From: Apostichopus japonicus
Taxonomy: Eukaryota > Echinodermata > Holothuroidea > Aspidochirotida > Stichopodidae
Assembly: GCF_037975245.1 (NCBI RefSeq)
Contig: NC_092572.1
Coordinates: forward strand, 30,229,989-30,293,988
Reading direction: 5' to 3'
Length of the DNA stretch: 64,000 nucleotides
The notes under the pieces are model-generated. The model was not told where the DNA came from and ran no database searches. It was given only the letters and a program-made list of their open reading frames with translations. The position numbers were made by a program, and so were the translations under genes. The stretch's first letter is position 1. Every line of letters starts with the position of its first letter. Below are positions 59,039 through 64,000 of this stretch, in pieces.

Positions 59039-59815
59039 TCGATCTAAATATTGACCTTCTAAACGTTAACACTATTCCTGCAGTTAATGACTACCTTCCA
59101 ACTAGAATTCCTGCAAACACAATATCTCTCATTGACCATATTTTCGTCCATTTGTCAGCTGATCTTTTCAGTGCAAACATTACCTCCGGCAACCTGTATT
59201 GTGACATAAGTGATCACTTACCAAACTTCTGTTTTATCAGCAATAAGTGTCAAAAACACACATAAGTTAAGACCCATGGTTAGATTATACAACAATAGAA
59301 GTTTTTATTACTTTGTTCAGTTAGTTGAATCTACTGACTTCTCGTATATATTCTCTTTCAAATGTTAACAGTGCCTATAACGCTTTTATTCTTAAAATTT
59401 GTACTTTACATGATGCCACTTTTCCTATTAAAGTTAAACTGTCTATAAAGAAGTTAAGGGATAAACCATGGGTTACAGTGGGTCTTAAAAGGTCAATTTG
59501 TCACAAAAATATTCTCTATCGTAAGTATATTGATCATATGTCACCTGAAAAAGGTGCAAATCTTGCAAAGTATAGATGCAGCCATAACAAATCTATTAGA
59601 TATGCTAAGTCTTCCTATTACAGAAGTATTCTTGATGCCAATAAATTCTCTCCTCCAAAAACATGGGCTACACTAAACGAACTCCTTAATAGAACAAGAG
59701 CCCAAGGGCACTGTGGTTCCTTGCTTGGGGTATATGACAATACATATAATATTATCAAGCAAGATTGGGCTCAAATAGTCCTAGTAATTGTGGTCCTACA
59801 TGTTCCCATAAAGTA
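59039..59815 (+). mobile_element. LINE fragment, endonuclease C-terminus and linker
   Basis: 59040-59264 reads DLNIDLLNVNTIPAVNDYLP, TRIPANTISLIDHIFVHLSA and GNLYCDISDHLPNFCF, the end of an APE-type endonuclease (SLIDHIF and SDHLP motifs). After frame changes, MVRLYNNRSFYYFVQLVEST and KPWVTVGLKRSICHKNILYR then TWATLNELLNRTRAQG follow, the usual linker before reverse transcriptase. It is joined to the preceding LINE tail and truncated at about 59815. Confidence 0.88.
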
Positions 59816-59954
59816 ACCAACACTATAGCCAACACTTTTGTGATCACAAAATGTGATCGGATTTTTGATCAAAAGGCACTTTTGAGATCTAAATATGGCA
59901 TCGAAAATGTAAGAAATATATGAGACCTACAAGCGTGTCAACAGATATGATAAC

Positions 59955-62168
59955 ATTGGTGACCTCAGATGACATGACCTTTAAGTTTCAAAATGTTCCA
60001 CCACCCCATTCACAACTTGTCCCAAAATATCAACCATGTCACACCTTGGCATTGAGATTTAATTGCATTAAATGTCTAAAAATTAACTTTGAACTTGTAT
60101 ACATAACTTCACACACAAAGGTCACCCGGAGGTCAACCAATTGACATTTTTGATCGGTGAGACCTAAATAGAGCATGACTGTAAAAATTCAAACATTATT
60201 TCTTTGCCCATTTTCTCCCCCCAAAATACTACTTTTTTAACATTAGCTGACCTTTGGTGACGTTGGATCACATGACCGTTAAGTTTGAAAATATTCCCCT
60301 ATACCATTTGCAACTTGTCCAAAAAAACCAACCTTGTCACACCTTGGAACTGGGAGTTATTGCATTAAATGTATGAAAATTAACTTTGACCTCATATAAC
60401 TTCGCACACGAAGGTCACACGGGGGTCAACCCATTGACATTTATGATCAGAAGGTACCTTTAACATCTGAAAATAGCATCGAAACTGTAAAAATCCACAA
60501 AACACGAAAAGGTCACCAGAGATCAAATTGAGGTCAAGGGTCACCCAGATGCAGGTCGACAATTGGATTACATTGAAGCAACTACCAACCCTAACGGACA
60601 ATTTGTTCTCAAGTTATCGCAAAAATACTTGTTTTTTATCATTAATTGACCTTTGGTGACCTCGGATCACATGACCGTTAGGTTTGAAAACATTCCCCTA
60701 TACCATTTGCAACTTGTCTCAAAATATCAACTGTGTAACACCTTGGCACTGGGAGTAATTACGCTAAATGTCTGAAAATTAACTTTGACCTCATATAACT
60801 TAACATACAAAGGTCACCTTGGGTCAACTATTGACATATTTGATTGATGAGACCTAAATAGAGCATCAAACTATACAAATTCAAACATTTTTTTCTTTGC
60901 CCATTTTCTACCCCCAAAATACTAGTTTTTGAACATTAATTGACCTTTGGTTACCTCGGATCACATGACCGTTAAGTTTGAAAATATTCCCCTATACCAT
61001 TTCCAACTTGTCCAAAAATATCAACCATGTCACACCTTGGAACTGGGAGTTGTTGCATTAAATGTCTGAAAATTAACTTTGACCTCATATAACTTCGCAC
61101 ACGAAGGTCACACGGGTGTCAACCAATTGACATTTTTGATTGGAAGGTACCTTTGATATCCAAATCTAGCATCAAAACCAAACATTTTCTTTTTTGCTCG
61201 TTTCCTCCCAAAATAAGCACATTTTTTCTAATGTGACCTTTGACCTTTTGACCTTGGTTTCAGATGTAGTTTAATCTCCTGATTCCAAAAAACAAAACGA
61301 CAAGTCTGTACAACCATCCTAACTCCGACTGAAAAACTTTGACCCCATATAACTTCGCACATAAAGGTCACACGGGGTCAACCTATTGACATTTATGATC
61401 AGAAGGTACCTTTGACATCTAAAAATAGCATCAAAACTGTAAAAATCCCCCAAAACACGTAAAGGTCACCAGAGGTCAAATTGAGGTCAAGGGTCACCCA
61501 GATGCGGGTCGACAATTGGATAACATTAAAGCAACTCCCAACCCTAACGGACATTTCGTTCTCAAGTTATCGCAAAAATACTAGTTTTTTATCATTAATT
61601 GACCTTTGTTGACCTTCGATCACATTACCGTTAAGTTTGGAAACGATCCCTTACCCCATTCACAACTACTCCCAAAATATCAACCATGTCGGACCCTGAC
61701 AATGGGAGTTATTGCTGTTTTTAATATATTGGTTTTTGGCATCTAACTGACCTTTGGTGACCTTTGCGGGCACCAAAAACAATAGGGATCTTCCTCTCAC
61801 TATGGGCTATCCACCCAACAAGTTTGATCATGATACATCATTTCCTTATTGAGATATCGTGTACACAAGCCAAGCGTCACATACACACACACACACACGC
61901 ACACGCGTACATGTTTGCGTTTCATTCAGACCGAGGACCCCATTGTATTTCCCATTGTTCAAATCCACGTACCCTAACTTTAACAATACCCCATACAATA
62001 GAATTCTTCCGAGGACGTGGTGATTCTTTAGAAATCACAACCGAGGACCTGAAATTCTTTTGTTCAAGTCCTCGGTTAGATAGCAAAACAAACGCACACA
62101 CACACACACACACACACACACGCCAAGTTGAACGCATAGGTTCCTTGCTTTGCAAAAAGCAAGGAACC
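59955..62168 (-). repeat. large AGGTCA-type repeat, copy 2 (inverted relative to 19018-21650)
   Basis: Read on the minus strand it begins with the same hairpin (GGTTCCTTGC near 62165), the CA/TG microsatellites (62091-62122, 61882-61908), the CGAGGAC motifs and then the same 400-bp body units. Internal landmarks such as CTTAACGGTCATGTGATC and GGTCAAAGGTCA recur in the same order. Identity to copy 1 is high by eye, over about 2.2 kb at a distance of about 40 kb. Confidence 0.88.
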
Positions 62169-64000
62169 AAAAAGGAAGAGTAGTCCAGTATTTAATATAG
62201 GCCATCAGCTGAAGCTCAAAATGTGGCTGTAAAATCAGTTTCGTTCCAGCAACACCGGGTCTAGATTTTTAATGCATTTTGGGGTAGTTTAATGCATCAC
62301 AAACATTATATCAAAAGTTCTCCAAAAGATTTCCTGCAGTATTTTTGTAAGAAACCCTTGAAATTGGGTATGTTATGTAGACATTACGTGCTACGATGCA
62401 ATGTATTAGGAACACATGTGCTAACGTTAGATTTGGTACAGTGGTGCATACATACCACTATATGTTAAATTACGACTGATATATTTTTTTTGTATAATAG
62501 TTGGGTCAGGGTTACAAGAATGGTGGAAGAGGATTCTGGTCTAAGGGTCAGTGAGGGTTGTTTTCAGACATTACAAGTTGTGCCCCCCCCCCTCCATTTT
62601 CGCCAAAATGGTAAAAAATCACATTTTCAACTTTGAAATATGAAATACAATTTTTGCACATTATAACTTAAGGGTTTTAATTATAAAAATGTACCACTTT
62701 TAATAAACTCAGATATAATGCTTTGTAATAAATCAAATATTTTTAGATTTTCCCCCTATGTTATGAATGCATTTCGTCTGTGCATGTATGCGTAAATATA
62801 CACATACAATGAAAAGTTCCTCTCCATAATTGTTACACTCCCCATCCAAACTGTTTTACAAATGCGACCCCCTCCCCCTCTACTTTACATGTAGCTAAAT
62901 CCCTAGTTACAATGAGATGTACCAATGCCCCAAGACCAGTGAGCTATTTCTTTTGTATAAATCAATATATAAGTTGGCACACTAAGACGTCATGGCATAT
63001 CGTAGATGTGAAATAAAGTTATAGTCGGTATATATCCGTTACCTTAGTACTCTTTCTACAGTCTCCTGCAAAACTAGGTACTTTCTCCTTGTTACTGAAA
63101 CGACATGTTTATAATTCGTATTACTGCAAAAAGAGTTTCCAAGGGAGCTAACGCATAAAAGAAAAGATCGACAAGGTTTCGAATGGTATTTTGAATAATA
63201 ATAGTTCTATATTCTACAAATAATATGAATAATAAAGGTGAATGGTACAAATAAGTGAATAACAAAGACAGTTAACTTAAGCCCCAGATATAAAGAAATA
63301 ATGTATCTATTAAGACTGGGTCGATACACTCAATGGTGTAGTAGAGCTGGGCCTTTGCGATGATTCAAGATACAGGTTCTTCATCAAAAGGCGCGGCGCA
63401 GAATTAATAAGTGATTAAAGTTCATCCAAGGACAGTTGTACTAGTCTTAACAGTATCCACTTCAATTCACTGCATGGAAGTCAGATATGGTATGGAAAAG
63501 GGAAAGTCTATTCCGTAGTAGAGGTGAAGATAATTAGATGAAATAAAAGTCACTAAAGACTTGAATATCCTTCAGTCAAAACTTGAACAGATGCACAGAA
63601 CATATTAACAATATGAATAAAACAGGTAACGAAATGTTACGGCAAACAATAAAGAACCGTGATATTGGAACAGGGTCAGGGTCGATGGTTCCCCAACAAC
63701 AGTATATAAACCTTTGACTGGTTTCAGGACGCGGTATTTGCGTCATCGTCATCAGTAAATGTAGTTGTGAATATGCAAGAGGTAAAGCATGCCCATAACA
63801 CCCTCCTCCCCCCTCCCATCCCCTCTAAAAAAAAAGTGTGATTTGAAGAAAATGTGGATATTTATCAAAGGTGTCTGGTTGGTAGGGTAATCTACGTAAA
63901 ACTACTAATAGCTAAAATGAATATATGAATAAGATCATGTTTACTGGTTCCTTTAAACTCTGGGGAACAAAATAATGACAACATGACTTTGAAAAAGTTA
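62169..64000. other. no gene seen
   Basis: AT-rich sequence with poly-C/poly-A stretches (about 62583, 62868, 63804) and no convincing open frame or inverted repeat. Confidence 0.5.

Noticed and set aside
61764-62183. 139-codon open frame with His-Thr runs
   Set aside because: Lies entirely in the hairpin/CA-microsatellite head of the large repeat.

Overview
This is an AT-rich eukaryotic genomic window with long introns, a heavy load of repeats, and two protein-coding genes in tail-to-tail orientation. The plus strand carries most of a nephrin (NPHS1/Sns/Hibris family) cell-adhesion gene. The window holds 19 exons (5065-46053) whose junctions keep one reading frame from mid-Ig1 to the stop codon, 1170 residues in all. 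The signal peptide and the first half of Ig1 were not found and presumably lie upstream of position 1. The minus strand carries a complete five-exon gene (57358 down to 48466, 578 codons) for an FDXACB1-like protein: an N-terminal BMT5-like (DUF2431) methyltransferase-type domain, a linker, a short PheRS-like stretch and a C-terminal ferredoxin-fold anticodon-binding domain.

The organism is probably an invertebrate animal, perhaps a non-vertebrate deuterostome such as an echinoderm or hemichordate. That is inference from the two gene families, the intron sizes and the repeat content; nothing in the window fixes the species.

Layout. 1-5064: presumed nephrin intron holding an AGGTCA-rich dispersed repeat split by a TTAA-flanked, THAP-containing (Kolobok-like) DNA transposon. 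5065-21976: exons for Ig1 (second half) to Ig6, with large inverted-repeat elements in the introns (5453-9656 and 10572-11651) and a 2.6-kb repeat at 19018-21650. 21977-30224: one 8.2-kb intron with a Harbinger-type transposon relic (about 22664-26505) and AGGTCA repeats. 30225-35299: Ig7 to Ig9 and half of the FN3 domain, with a hAT copy in the Ig7-Ig8 intron. 35300-41921: an intron packed with hAT copies, SINE insertions, a tandem duplication and a LINE fragment. 41922-46053: rest of FN3, the transmembrane segment, the tyrosine-rich cytoplasmic tail and the stop. 47419-48484: a 12-unit tandem array made from the last codons and 3' flank of the FDXACB1-like gene. 48466-57358: that gene, with a 4.2-kb, 49-bp satellite in its third intron. 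58190-62168: LINE fragments and an inverted second copy of the 19018-21650 repeat. 62169-64000: no gene seen.

The two genes have no evident joint function. Nephrin-family proteins are adhesion receptors of filtration slits and of myoblast fusion; FDXACB1 is a poorly characterised RNA-related protein. I found no new multi-gene system. The points most worth a second look are: a Cys-complete Ig domain where, from memory, vertebrate nephrin has a degenerate spacer; the amplified 3' end of the FDXACB1-like gene; three hAT copies with perfect 8-bp target-site duplications; the TTAA-flanked elements, one with a THAP relic; and a repeat family that spreads nuclear-receptor-like AGGTCA motifs through the nephrin introns.
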